DNA from: Cherax quadricarinatus
Taxonomy: Eukaryota > Arthropoda > Malacostraca > Decapoda > Parastacidae
Length of the DNA stretch: 64,000 bases
Direction: 5' to 3'
NCBI RefSeq assembly: GCF_038502225.1
Contig: NC_091374.1
Span: 8,098,651 to 8,162,650, forward strand
Part shown: positions 1-11,985 of the stretch, in pieces
Layout of the letters: every line of letters starts with the position of its first letter
Position numbering within the stretch: the stretch's first letter is position 1
Program-made: the position numbers and the translations under genes
The notes under the pieces: generated by a model
Told to the model about the DNA's origin: nothing
Seen by the model: only the letters and a program-made list of their open reading frames with translations
Database searches by the model: none

Positions 1-811
<811 letters not shown>

Positions 812-814
<3 letters not shown>

Positions 815-3283
815 TATGATTTATTACAAGAAGTTTACACATAAATTCAGCAATATGATTAATATTATTATGTTTAAAGTTGTCTTATTGTAGTTACAGT
901 AATCATGGCACAGGTAGTACAGTGGGGAAGGTTAGTGGTGTACTGATCACTAGTTGATGCTTTCAGTGGGTGGGTGGAGTTGGCAGGTAGTGTTAAAGGT
1001 TTAAGGGTAAGTGGAAAGTGTGGGGGGCAGGGGCTGGGGGTCCTTACCCATAAAAGGCTGCCCCACAGCTAGACTTAGTACCCAATGATGACTCAGCTCT
1101 TAACTGGAGTTCTGGGCAGGCCTCCTTGCCACCTCAGCCACAAAGTCAAAATTTCATGCATGGGAGTAAGCCAAAGAAAAATTTGGTAGCAATGCTGCCG
1201 TGCACAACTGGTTGACCAAGAGCTGGAGGTCCTCCTCCACAAAATAGTGGAGATGTGAAAGGGTCCCCCACCCCTCCCTTTCTGAGAGGTGCAGGACAGA
1301 TTAGTAGGTGACCATACCAGAAACTAGGAACCTTGTATTGTTTCAATAAAGCTCATTCTCCTAGTAATAAGAGCTGGACAATGGGCCAAACTGGAGCATT
1401 AACTAAGGCTCAGCATCAGCGGTCACGTCGCAACTTAAGTATTCATGCAGAGCCTGTGATGGAGGAGGGATCTATTTGCCGCAACATGGAACCCTGGCAA
1501 AAAAAAACTAATCTTTGCGCCTCTAGTGAATACTCACACACAAGGAACCGAGCAAATCATTCCACTATCTAACTTTAGGGATTGTGACTAAGGTGAAGAT
1601 TTGGGGACAACCTATTGTGTGTGAATATTCTATACAGGGATAACATGGTTAAAATTATAGTAATATCTGTGACTTTGTTAGTGGGGAGGGCAACACTGGC
1701 CTACCCTCGCTCCCCGGCCCGCTTTCCGCCACGAGGGGCATAAAGTTCTTCATGAAACCGCTTGCTTGAAGCAAATTTCCGATGTCTGTAAGGGAACGGA
1801 CAGCGCCACTGTAATGTTCGCCACAGTTTACGGGGTACGCAGTCTCAACCGCTTCTGTCACTCCTCAGTGAACTTTTACTGCCATCAATATACTGTATCA
1901 AAAGCTTAATACAAGACTTACACATTAAACTTTTCTATCATCAGTAATTATAGCTCACTTAGCAGATTTTAGCTTGGACTGAGAATATTCCACTCAAGAT
2001 ATTGTTAGCAGCATAAGTACATTGGATGTGGAGCGACACAGTCACACGTGCCGCAGTGATGCTTACATAAATAGTAAGTACACAGACTAGATAGACAAGA
2101 AAAGGGTGGGCATTGGTCAAAAAGTGGAACAGCAAATTGGATTGTCACTAGTTGAATGTAAATGACCAGTGGGACATAAGCCTACTAGTATCAAACAAAA
2201 AGTGCATATTGTTAGAAAGACTAATGAAATTTGTAAAACTGTAATCTGATATAATTAAAGAAATACATTTAAATGCTTTTATCAAAATTTTAAATGGGTC
2301 TAAAATAAATGAAAAACTAAGATATGGTAGATTTTAACAACTTTTTAAATTATATTTGTAAAAAAGTGGAAAGCCTTGAATACTATGAATAAATTATGGG
2401 TTATGGAGACACTCCAGAATATTGAAAATATATTAGAAAAATAGTGACATATAATAAAAACTATTTGAATATCATAATAACTGCAAAGAAATGAGTATGA
2501 ACTACCCAATGAACTAAAGCATTAAGAATCTTTACAGCATGCAATACCTAGATATTTGATCTATCTATTAACTTTTGAAGTAGCATCCAATATAAGTTAA
2601 GGAAAAGTGAACATATTGCCTCTAGGATAGTGCACAAAGATAATGCTAACAGAGTTCAAACACAAGTTACTTCGTAATTGACATTAATAAATAAGCACAA
2701 TAAAAGCTAAGCTGTTCATTAATTTATACCCTAGTAAAACAATAGTGGTAAAAAAATAAATTCCAAGAGAAAGTACAACATATAAAAAACACAGGAATAT
2801 TAATAAATAATGCAATACAAATCATTTGAAACTTAAGAAAAAAAAGGCAAGGTGAAATGTAGCGCTGAGGAAGGCTCAACAAAAGCACACTTGACACATT
2901 TATTACATCACTAGGTGTATAATGCAATGTTATTTGAAAAAAACAAAATAGCAAAAGGAAAAATATTAACAGTATGGTCTAATAGAAAAATTTCTATGGA
3001 AAAAATGAATTTTTTTTTAGCTAGGTAAATACTATATTTGAAGACAAAACGAAGAAATTATGCCTTAAATAAGAAAATACTATGTACCATGCTTATGAAG
3101 AAATAAGAATTTTTTTTGTGAAAAATATTCACTGTAAAATGAATTAAATGTCATTGATTTTTATTTTATTTTTCTGTTGCCAAATACACATTAGAAAAAA
3201 CATTTTATTGCATACTAACCTTTCAAAGAATTACAAATTCTACTTGTTGCTTTTTAATCAAATATATTAAGTAACTTTTTATT
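812..3283. other. AT-rich non-coding DNA, no element recognised
   Basis: About 2.5 kb with no recognisable gene, terminal inverted repeat or retrotransposon domain. Base composition is strongly AT-rich from 1900 on. The only compositional oddity is the GC-rich patch at about 1680-1860, listed separately. Confidence 0.5.
1655..1861 (-). other. GC-rich patch, possible exon of unknown gene
   Basis: A CpG-containing, GC-rich island in AT-rich flanks is open on the minus strand for 68 codons, with ordinary mixed amino-acid content (for example the stretch GAVRSLTDIGNLLQASGF). A possible donor GAGG|GTAGGC lies near 1700. The frame begins with GTG rather than ATG and has a TGA two codons upstream, and the acceptor side lacks a pyrimidine tract. 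The plus strand is also open here, so coding is not established. I do not recognise the peptide. Confidence 0.2.
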
Positions 3284-3546
3284 ATGATGAATTAGACACA
3301 TGTGCAGCACTTGGGTATCTTCACTGTGGCAATGTTTTGCCAACCAGTGGCTTCCTCAGTACAATACAGAGAAGAATGGTTGAAGATCAGAAAGTGTTTG
3401 AGGTAATCAGTGCCTCAGCCTGGAGTCTATGTGATCAGGCAATCAATTAACCATTCTTCTCTGTATTGGACTGAGGAAGCCACTGGCTGGTGAAATGTTT
3501 CCACAATAAAGATACTCAAGTGTTGCACACATGTCTAATTCATCAT
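3284..3546. mobile_element. Fold-back (inverted-repeat) element 1
   Basis: Two arms of about 95 bp, 3284-3378 and 3450-3546, are imperfect reverse complements around a spacer of about 70 bp. The outer ends are both ATGATGAATTAGACA-like. The right arm reads CTGAGGA (3471-3477), a 4-bp hairpin stem, GAAA (3492-3495), then ACAATAAA (3503-3510). The same arrangement recurs in the element at 31860-32206. No ORF is present. The family is not certain; it could be a retroposed RNA copied twice in opposite directions. Confidence 0.8.
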
Positions 3547-3612
3547 CCTGTTGGTTCACTGAATCATTTATTTACAACTTTTATTATACAGACACACCAC
3601 TTAAATCCACTA

Positions 3613-3934
3613 CAACCTCTCCTCACTTAATGACGGAGTTCCGTTCCTAAGACCACATCGTTAAACGAATTCGTCGCTAAGAAAGGAGCATACTATAATG
3701 GTAGTGGGTTTGTGTTGACCATCTCTGATATTGTTTCAATGTCACCTTTGCACCCTTTATAAGATTTTTAGTATATTTTTAAATGTTTATACAGTAGTGT
3801 AATGGTTATTGTAATAAACAGAATAGAGGAAATCAGCTCTAATATACCTTACTTAGGTATGCATACTGGTCAGAGAGCCTGTCATAAGTCCAAGTCATCA
3901 GTAAATGAGTAGATCGCTAAGTGAGGAGAGGCTG
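3613..3934. mobile_element. Small TA-flanked MITE (TIR CARCCTCTCCTCACTTA)
   Basis: The left end CAACCTCTCCTCACTTA and the inverted right end CAGCCTCTCCTCACTTA are each flanked by TA, giving an element of about 322 bp. The TA duplication and CA/TG ends fit Tc1/mariner-Tigger transposons. There is no coding capacity. Confidence 0.8.
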
Positions 3935-3953
3935 TAGTTAATTATATAGTGTA

Positions 3954-4263
3954 CAAGTGCTCCTCGACTTACGATGGGGTTATGTTCTGACAAACCCATC
4001 GTAAGCTGAAAATATCATAAGTTGAATATGATATGCTAAACAAATAAATAAATAACTACAGTCACTGAATAAGTAAATAAACATATAATTACTGTAACTA
4101 ATTAAGTACCAGTATTGAAAAGTAAATAAATGAATACAAGTTATGGACTTGCCACCTTCATGATGGGTAACTGTCTTAAGTTTCATCTCCAAAGAAATTG
4201 CTTTTGCACCATCATAAAGTTAAAATATCTTAAGTCAAACCATTGTAAGTCGATAAGCACCTG
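3954..4263. mobile_element. Small TA-flanked MITE (TIR with CGACTTACRATGG)
   Basis: The left end CAAGTGCTCCTCGACTTACG and the inverted right end CAGGTGCTTATCGACTTACA are flanked by TA. The size is about 310 bp with no ORF. A second family member in the opposite orientation lies at 33749-34020. Ends of this type resemble Tigger-derived MITEs. Confidence 0.8.
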
Positions 4264-4432
4264 TACTAAAAAATGCAACGTACATTAGCATCATATCATT
4301 TCCTCATAACATAATCAGTAAGCTCTATGAGTAAGAAAGACATGCAATTCTAATTAGATAAGCATAAAATTTTTACAGAATATTCTCTTTCAAACTTTAG
4401 TTAGTATGCTAAAAAATATTGCAAATATGGTA

Positions 4433-5626
4433 CAGGTTGACCATCACTAATCCGGAATCATTGGGACCTGTAGGGTGCCTGACTAGTGGTTTTACTGGAT
4501 TACATAGTGGCTAGGTTAGAATACACCTACTTTATGCCCTATTTTTGGCCCATTCCATTGTTCTAGTCTACCAAATTCATATCTATATCACTAATATTTC
4601 TTCTATTTTGTCGCCTAAGTACAAAAAACCCTTATTTTCTTATTTCAACTACTCTATAAAGTGGTCAAAAATCGGTAATTTGGCCAATTTCACACACATT
4701 TAAAGAGATACCAATTTCAAGTTAGGGTCCACCATAAAGAAAGCAGACATTCCTGGCACTAAAATAACATTTTCTCTGTTTATTACTCATGTCTCCAGGC
4801 CCCTCTTATATTACGCTTACTTTCCATTTTGAATTTTTACTCACACAAAAATTAAAAGATTTACTGTTATTCAGATTACTGCATTATTGTAATAATTGTA
4901 TAAATAATGTCAACCTATTCATGACTAGGCATTAGACCAGCCAGCTGGACACGTACTGGATTGTTTACTCTTGAATGTATTGTTTACTCTTGAACATCGG
5001 CAAAAATTTAAAATTTCTGCTATTTTGAACTCAATTTCAAGGTACGTTCCATTGTGAAACCAATCAAAATCATATCTATTTCTGTAATATATCTTCCATT
5101 TTATCAAATGAAACAAAGAAAACAGAATACAAACATAAAAAGCCATACAAAAATACACCACAAATTTGCTGTTTTACACCAAAAACACGGTTGCAGTTTT
5201 TTCTCATTATGCGCTGCATGCTGCAGGATTTTTTTTCTATAGTGCACACTTACCACACAGACCTATTCTCTCATATATATAAGCCCAAATTTACCAGTTA
5301 CAGTTTGTCTGAGTGAGCTGAGCTCATGGCGACTGACAGTGACTTCAAAGCTACCTTATCTTTCATGGACAATGTACGGTGTATGTGCTTTACACAACAA
5401 GAAGCATTTCTTTTATTCATTGGAACCATGGCTAGGGCTAAAAGTGAGCAGGTTATAACAATAAATGGAGAAAAAAAATGGAATGACTTATGCAGCAAGA
5501 AATGCCACCAAACAGTAGGGGCAGGTTCGTGTGGTGACCCCGGAAATCTGAAATTATGCTAGCTGAAATTAGTGCTGGATTACTGATAGAACTGGACTGA
5601 CTGCCGGATTAGTGATGGCCAACCTG
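4433..5626. mobile_element. Tigger-like transposon, non-autonomous, with internal foreign segment
   Basis: The ends CAGGTTGACCATCACTAATC and, inverted, CAGGTTGGCCATCACTAATC are flanked by TA. Total length is about 1.19 kb. No transposase frame is recognisable. About 4525-5332 is the reverse complement of the core of the piggyBac-like element at 13554-14622, including the AGCTCAGCTCACTC stretch seen inverted near 5310-5325, so most of the interior derives from another family. The frame at 5326-5562 is not recognised and probably not a gene. Confidence 0.8.
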
Positions 5627-5922
5627 TACCATTTGAGTATATTCACATGTGTTCTTGTTTTTAGATTTTCTTTTTTATTAAAATATTTAAACAATTAATT
5701 TTGTTTTATGTATATTTATATATGTGACTGTACATTATGCCTAAATTGTCTCATACCTATGTCTGGAATTATTTTAATAATACTGTAATAAAAATATATT
5801 TTCCAAGAAGATACATTTGTTACAGAAATTGGCTTATATTAGTTGTTTCTTACATGAAAAAGCCCATAGTAATGCAAAAACATTTCTGGTAGATTTAAAC
5901 TAAGAGTAACACTAACAGACTC

Positions 5923-6115
5923 CATGGAGAAGTAAAACAGAATTCTTCCTCTGTAAGCCATGCATGTCATAAGAGGCGAGTAAAATGCCAGGAGCAAGGG
6001 GCTAGTAACCCCTTCTCCTGTATATATTACTAAATGTAAAAGGAGAAACTTTCGTTTTTCCTTTAGGGCCACCCCACCTCGGTGGAATACGGCTGGTGTG
6101 TTGAAAGAAAAAAGA
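5923..6115 (+). mobile_element. 5'-truncated miniature LINE (RTE-derived)
   Basis: This matches the 3' two fifths of the 490-bp element at 46291-46780. It has the leader part around AAGCCATGCATGTCATAAGA followed by the RTE-type tail GGGCCACCCCACCTCGGTGG and an A-rich end. It has no coding capacity and is diverged from the other copies. Confidence 0.75.
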
Positions 6116-6398
6116 AGAATAATAACACACCATAAATCCCCTGGTTATGCACATGTAAGGTGGACTAGAAGTACAACTTAAAGACAAACCCTTAACAAGC
6201 AAAGAGGAAGGAGGTGGCCCCATAAATCTGTTAAATCAGAATAATGTTAGAAATTAACAACAAAAAAAAAAAAAGCAATACAGTACTCTATTGTATACCT
6301 AATATAGTACTGTACTGTGCACAATTTAGTTATACTGCCATAAAGATTGAAAATAAATGAATTAAACGTACAATTTACCAGGTAGATTTTATCCATTA

Positions 6399-7473
6399 CA
6401 GTGGACCCCCGAGTTTCGGCAGCCTCGACTTTCGCGAAATTCGACCTTCGGCGAGTTTTTTTGGAAAAATCTGGCCTCGAGTTTCGTGAAAAAACTCGTG
6501 TTTTGGTGACCGTCCGGTACCCGTCCGCCCGTCACCGCACACACAAAGCCAGTCTCCCACGCCATTCATGCTCAGTGTGCCATTGTTTACCAACACGTGA
6601 CCATCACCCCGCGGGTTCGTACATTTCATAATAATCCATTGTTTTTTGTGCTTGCAACTGCTAAATAAGTCATCATGGACCCAAGGAAAGCTAGTGCAAG
6701 CCCTTTGGTAAATAAAGTGAGTGACGGGGATGTGGAAGAGTTGGTGGAGGACCACAGGGAAGAGCTAACCACTGACGAACTACAAGAGCTTCAACTGGAA
6801 CAGCATCAGACCACAGCCGAGGAACTTGCTTCAGAGGAGGAGGAAGAGGGAGAGGATGAGGTGCCTTCTTCAGTGATTAAGGACATGTGTGGAATGTGGA
6901 ATGAGTTGCAAAGTTTTGTTGAAAAGTATCACCCTGACCAAGCTGAAACAAGCTGTATCTGCAACATGTACAATGACAGTGTTGTGTTCCACTTCAGGGA
7001 AATCTTAAAGAAACGCCAGAAAAAGACCTCTCTGGATAGATATTTTGTGCGCCAGGGGTCCAGTGACTCTCAAGTTGTTCCCAGTGGCATTAAAAGAAGG
7101 GAAGTAACCCCAGATAAGGACTTGCTACCTAAAGTCCTAATGGAAGGAGATTCTCCTTCCAAACAATAGTGTACACCTTCCTCCTATCACCTCCTCCTCC
7201 CATCTTCCATCCACCCAGAAGTCTTCAGTAAAGGTAAGTGTAATGTTATTATTATTTATTTTAAATGCATGTACTTGATTTCTGATTGTTTTCATTATGT
7301 AAATCTTCATTTAATTTGAAAAAAAATATTTTATTTTAATATTTTTGGGTGTCTGGAACGGATTAATTTTATTTCTATTATTTCTTATGGGGAAAATGGT
7401 TTCGAGTTTCGTGAGTTTCAACCTTCGGCGGGCTCTCTGGAACGGATTAATCACGAAACTCAGGAGTCCACTG
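6399..7473 (+). mobile_element. Tigger/pogo-like transposon, internally deleted
   Basis: The ends CAGTGGACCCCCGAGTTTCG and, inverted, CAGTGGACTCCTGAGTTTCG are flanked by TA. Further subterminal inverted similarity surrounds the phrase GGAACGGATTAAT. It contains a short derived ORF (6675-7169). The length of 1.07 kb is under half that of an autonomous Tigger. Confidence 0.9.
6675..7169 (+). pseudogene. Internally deleted Tigger transposase, 164 aa
   Basis: The first 15 residues (MDPRKASASPLVNKV) correspond to the N-terminus of Tigger-type transposases (compare MGPKKVPLVKKV at 8899). They are joined directly to the acidic C-terminal tail: a VEELVEDHREELTTDELQEL-like segment, a Glu-rich run at about residues 55-65, then the FVEKYHPDQAETS block also found at 9822-10124, ending in SPSKQ. 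The CENP-B-type helix-turn-helix and the whole DDE catalytic core are missing, so it cannot transpose. The frame is nevertheless open from ATG to stop, with a Kozak-like context. It could be a chance survivor of a recent deletion, or less likely a small expressed protein. Confidence 0.85.
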
Positions 7474-7643
7474 TATTTTTAACAGTCTGTCATACTGAGG
7501 ACCATTATCAAAGTTTACTGTACTTGACATTGAATACCTAAAATTAGATTATTTGATTGCTAAGTATAACATATGCAGTTAAGTTGTCTGAAGATAAGAT
7601 TATTAAATATAATGACTGTTTTCACACAACTCTGTACTGTATA

Positions 7644-8503
7644 CAGTGGACCCTCAACATTCGATACTAATCTGTTCCTGAGAGCTATCGAATGTCGAAA
7701 ATATTGAAAGTCGAATTAATTTTCCCCATAAGAAATAATGGAAATCAAATTAATCCGTGCAAGACACGCAAAAGTATGAAAAAAAAAATTTACCACATGA
7801 AATATTAAGTTTAATGCAATAGAATAATTACAATAACAATAATAACAATAGATTAATAACAATAGAATAATTGACACTTACCTTTAATAAAGATCTGGTG
7901 ATGATTGATGGGATGGGAGGAGGGGAGAGTGTGGATGGTGTTAGTGTTTAGAAGGGGAATCCCCTTCCATTAGGACTTGAACTGGCAGCCTCACCATGCC
8001 TTACCACACTGTGTATGCCACTACGATTCTTAAATCTTTCAAACCAACCTTTGCTGGCCTTAAATTCACTCACATCACCACTAGTTGCAGGCAATTTCTT
8101 TACCAAATCATGCACTCCGACACATGCACTCCACTTTCGTACTTTGCAATTATCTCTTTCTTCATTTCAATAGTCATTAGCACCTTTTTTCTCGAAGGGT
8201 TGGCACTAGAAGCTTTCTTGGGGACCATGGTTACTTATTTTGCAGAAACAAGCACCAAAAACAGTGATAATATGGATAATATTGGAATGTACTGAATGTA
8301 TCCTTAGATGCGTGCACACTGGCTGGCTTGTAAACACTGGCATGGCACACACGGTGCAGTTCAGGCCACACGTGGACACGTCTCGTACGAATCGTATCGA
8401 ATGTCGGGTTTTCCATCGAATGTTGAGGTGAAATTTTTGCGTTAAAATGCATCAAATGTCGGATTTATCGAATGTCGATGCCATCAAATGTCGGGGTCCA
8501 CTG
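7644..8503 (-). mobile_element. Tigger/pogo-like transposon remnant (TIR with ATTCGAT)
   Basis: The ends CAGTGGACCCTCAACATTCG and, inverted, CAGTGGACCCCGACATTTGA are flanked by TA. On the minus strand about 8230-7990 encodes a broken transposase N-terminus (MVPKKASSANPS-like, then EMKKEI), the family's usual start, followed by a jump to an F-K-x-S-K-G-W-F-E-R-F-like block. The DDE core is absent. The TIR phrase built around TCGAATGTCGA recurs several times near both ends. Confidence 0.85.
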
Positions 8504-8768
8504 TATTACAGTAGCAAAATTAATTTGAAGAGATAGTAATACAATACAGTATAGACAATTTTTGCTATAAAATACATAATTAGGAGTAGAAATGCAGTGA
8601 AGACAAGAAGTGCATGAGTATGAATGATATCCGAACTCTTGGACGAGAAAGTTGCATTAGATATACGTATTTGACATTTATATTCAGTCTACTCAGATTG
8701 ATATCAACTTCAGGTGCTTTTAAAATAGTTTTTAAGGAAGACAGAAAACTTTTAGAATGAAAGAGGTA

Positions 8769-10402
8769 GAGTGGATCCTCGGTTATCAGCTGTGTCTCTG
8801 GATGAATAAGGAAGCCTCCGTGCATTCATCCAAACATTTTGCTATAATCCATTGTCTTTTGTGGTTAGTGATTGAGTGCAACTGCGAAATAAGCCACCAT
8901 GGGCCCAAAGAAAGTTCCTTTGGTAAAGAAAGTGAGAAACATGATGGAATTTAAGAAAGAAATTGTTGAAAAATATGAGAGTGGTGTATGTGTGCTTGAG
9001 ATTGCCAGGATGTATGGGAAATCCAAATCAACAATCATTTCCATCCTGGCAAAGAAAGTAGAAATCAAGGAAGCTTATGTTGCAAAAGGGGTAAATGTGC
9101 TAACAAAACAAAGGTCACCAATAATCGAAGATGTGGAGAAGTTATTGTTGGTGTGGATCAACGAAAAACAATTAGTGGGAGACAGTGCTGTGGAGTTGAT
9201 CGTTTGTGAAAAGGCAAGGCAGTTGCCTGCTCATCCTCCTCATTGCCTGCTCCTGCTCATCCTCCAAACTTGGTAGACCAATTGTCTATGGAGTTAAGTT
9301 TTATAACAGTGAAGTTCTTGCCTCCTAACACCACTCCTCTCATCCAACCCATGGACCAGCAGGTCATTTCTAACTTCGAAAAACTCTACATGAAAGCAGT
9401 GTTTCAAAGGTGCTTTGAAGTGACCTCGGACACTGACTTGACCCTAAGAGAGTTCTCGAGGAATCACTTCAATATCCTCCATTGCATAAACCTTATAGGT
9501 AAGGCTTGGCAGGGAGTGACTTTTAGGACTCTGAACTCTGTTTGGAGAAAATTGTGGCCAGAATGTGTCCTCGACAAGGATTTTGAAGGGTTTGAGGCTG
9601 ACCCTGACGACCCTACGCCTGTTGTAGAATCTATTGTATCTTTGGGGAAGTCCATGGGGTTGAAGGTGAGTGGCGAGGATGTGGAAGAGTTGTAAAAGTA
9701 CCACAGGGAAGAGTTAACCACTGAAGAGCTGCAAGACCTTCATCTGGAACAGCAACAGACCACAGCTGAGGAAATTGGTTCAGAGGAGAAGGAAGAGAGA
9801 GGGAAGAATATTCCTTTTTCAGTGACTAAGGACATTTGTGCAAAGTGGAGGGAGGTGCAAACTTTTGTTGAAAAATATCACCCCGACCAAGCTGAAACAA
9901 GCGATATCTGCAACATGTTCAGTGCCAAAACCTTGTCCCACTTCAGGCAAATGTTAAAGAGATGCCAGAAACAGAGCTCTCTGGACAATTTTTTTGTGCG
10001 ACAGGGGTGCAGTGACTCTCAAGCTAGTCCTAGTGGCAGAAAAAGACAAAGAAGGGACGTAACCCCAGAGAGGGCTTTAATACCTGAAGTTCTTATGGAG
10101 GGGAATTCCCCTTCCAAACAATAATCACTCCTTCCTCTCTTCCATAAGCCAACAAGAGTCTTCAATAAAGGTATGTAATAGTGATTTAAATGTTCATTTA
10201 TTTATTTAGTTCTCATTGTTTTGTATGTAAAACTATAGTTAATCTTTAAAAAATTAATTTTTTGTTAATATTTTTGGGTGTCTGGAATGGATTAATTGTA
10301 TTTACATCAATTCTTATGGGAAATATTATTTCGGTTTTCAGTCAATTCAGATTTAGGCCGACCTTCTGGAATGGATTACGGCCAATAACCAAGGGTCCAC
10401 TG
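8769..10402 (+). mobile_element. Tigger/pogo-like transposon with decayed transposase
   Basis: The ends GAGTGGATCCTCGGTTATC and, inverted, CAGTGGACCCTTGGTTATTG are flanked by TA; the first base has changed from C to G. At 1.63 kb it is the longest simple Tigger-like copy here and carries recognisable N- and C-terminal transposase parts (8899-10124). Confidence 0.9.
8899..10124 (+). pseudogene. Tigger-type DDE transposase, broken
   Basis: Three consecutive pieces are visible. 8899-9230 encodes the N-terminal helix-turn-helix region (EFKKEIVEKYESGVCVLEIA, then RMYGKSKSTIISIL) and a CENP-B-type second DNA-binding segment. It then jumps, through a small repeated CCTGCTCATCCTCC motif at about 9223-9262, into the late catalytic region. 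This has FLPPNTTPLIQPMDQQVI, the characteristic block before the third acidic residue, at about 9312-9365. It ends in VEEL plus a stop at 9693. 9822-10124 carries the C-terminal tail. The first two catalytic aspartates lie in the deleted part, and at least two stops or frameshifts break the frame. The copy is non-functional; its family assignment is secure from the block order. Confidence 0.85.
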
Positions 10403-11138
10403 TATTTGTTTCTTAAACAGCACTGGGTCTATGCTAGTTCGTTCTTTGGGTAATAATCCAATTTGTATGTATTGTTCTTTGTAATTATGCTTTCTGCCAA
10501 TGGATCTGAGGACGCTGTTGGTAAGCTATGGGCTATCTAGTCTCTTTGTTGTGACACATAGAGGCTTTTTGTAGAATAAGTGGACACATCAGCTGATGTT
10601 TAACCCTTAAACTGTCCAAACGTTGATCTACGTTCACTCGCGTGGCGCTCCGAATATTTTGAAAAATAAAAAAATTGTTTTTTTCTTTTAAAATGAAGAG
10701 AACATTTCTCTACATGTTATAGAATTAAAAAAAAGAAATTTTAGGGTCAGTACTTACTGAGATATAAGACCGTGAAGTTGGCACTGGATGCTCACCTGTT
10801 GGCAACATCGACTCCTGCCTCTTGCAAAAGTGTTGCCAATATATCTTTTTTTCTCCTTTTTATTTTAATTTATATATTTTTTATGTTCTGATTATTACAA
10901 TTTATAATAGTTCTTGTAATTTCATAGCCAGTCTTTGTTCTGACACTAATATTAGGTACTGAAATAGTGCTCAAATAGTCACAATCACATTGATAGGTGA
11001 ACATTTACACCTGCCTGGGTTACTATTGTTTAGAAATATATACAAAGTATTTATAGGTCCCAGCAATGTTTTCGATACCCTGGCATATATCTTGAAGCAT
11101 GCTGTTATGAAGGGCATCCCTATACTGTTGACAGCCTA

Positions 11139-11540
11139 GTGACATTTGATAAATCCCCACTGCTCATGCTAACCCTCGCTGTATTTGTTATCACTGTTAC
11201 ACACAAACATGTCTTGTCTCTCTGTCTATTTATCTGTCTATCTGTCTGTCTGTCTGCCTGCCTGTCTGTTTGTCTGTCTGCCTGTCTATCTATCCCTGTA
11301 TCTCTCTGTCTGCCTGTCTGTCTCTGCTTATCTGTCTTTCTGTTTGTCTGGAGTATAGGATATCAAACTCCTTGAAGAATCTTGTTATGACATTTGTTAT
11401 CAGCTCAGTGACATTTGATAAATGGGTGCTTGGGGGAACCCTGGCTTTATTTGTTTTCACTGATACACACAAACATGTTTCTGTCTATCTGTCTGTCTGT
11501 GTATCTGTGTATCTATCTATCTGTCTATCTTTGCCTGGAA
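11139..11540. repeat. Duplicated unit with CTGT/CTGC microsatellites
   Basis: A block beginning GACATTTGATAAAT occurs at about 11141 and again at about 11411. Each copy runs through GTATTTGTT- or TTATTTGTT-like text and ACACACAAACATGT into a (TCTG)n tract (11215-11350 and 11482-11530). This is a diverged tandem duplication with period about 270 bp. The Cys/Leu/Ser-rich open frames here are microsatellite translations. Confidence 0.85.
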
Positions 11541-11604
11541 TTTTTCGATTATCCTAGGTAATTTACACTATGTATAATAACTGTATCTTATGTGTACAAG
11601 TGAG

Positions 11605-11720
11605 ACAGAGATATAGATAGACAGATATATAGACAGACAGAGATATATATAGACAGAGATATAGACAAATAGAGATATAGAGAGATAGAGATATAGAGAG
11701 ATAGAGATACAGACAGAGAC
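11605..11720. repeat. GATA/GACA-type microsatellite
   Basis: An irregular GATAGA, GACAGA and GATATA array. The reverse-strand Leu/Ser/Tyr-rich frames over it are artefacts. Confidence 0.9.
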
Positions 11721-11752
11721 AGCCAAAGCAAGTCAGCCGGCCAGCCTGCTGA

Positions 11753-11985
11753 ATACATAAGAACATAAGAAAGAATGAACACTGCAGCAAGCCTACTGGC
11801 CCATGCAAGGCAGGTACATGTCACACTCCCCCCCCCAGCTTAGACAAATGACCCACCTAGTCAGGTAACATCCATTGAAGGAAGGAACATGACATCAGAC
11901 CTAGTAGCACAAGCTAGTCAGGTCCAACTCTCACCCACCCACCCACACTCATATATTTATCTAACCTATTTTTACTTTCCTCTTA
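11753..11985 (-). mobile_element. CR1-type LINE 3' end fragment
   Basis: It starts with two copies of the 8-mer ACATAAGA, followed by AGCAAGCCTACTGGCCCATG. The same arrangement occurs at 63346-63480, where it directly follows a CR1-like RT C-terminus on the minus strand. CR1 elements characteristically end in short 8-bp repeats. Only the 3' untranslated part and a degraded coding end remain. Confidence 0.65.

Noticed and set aside
11139..11824. Leu/Cys/Ser-rich frames resembling membrane proteins
   Set aside because: Microsatellite (CTGT, GATA) translations.
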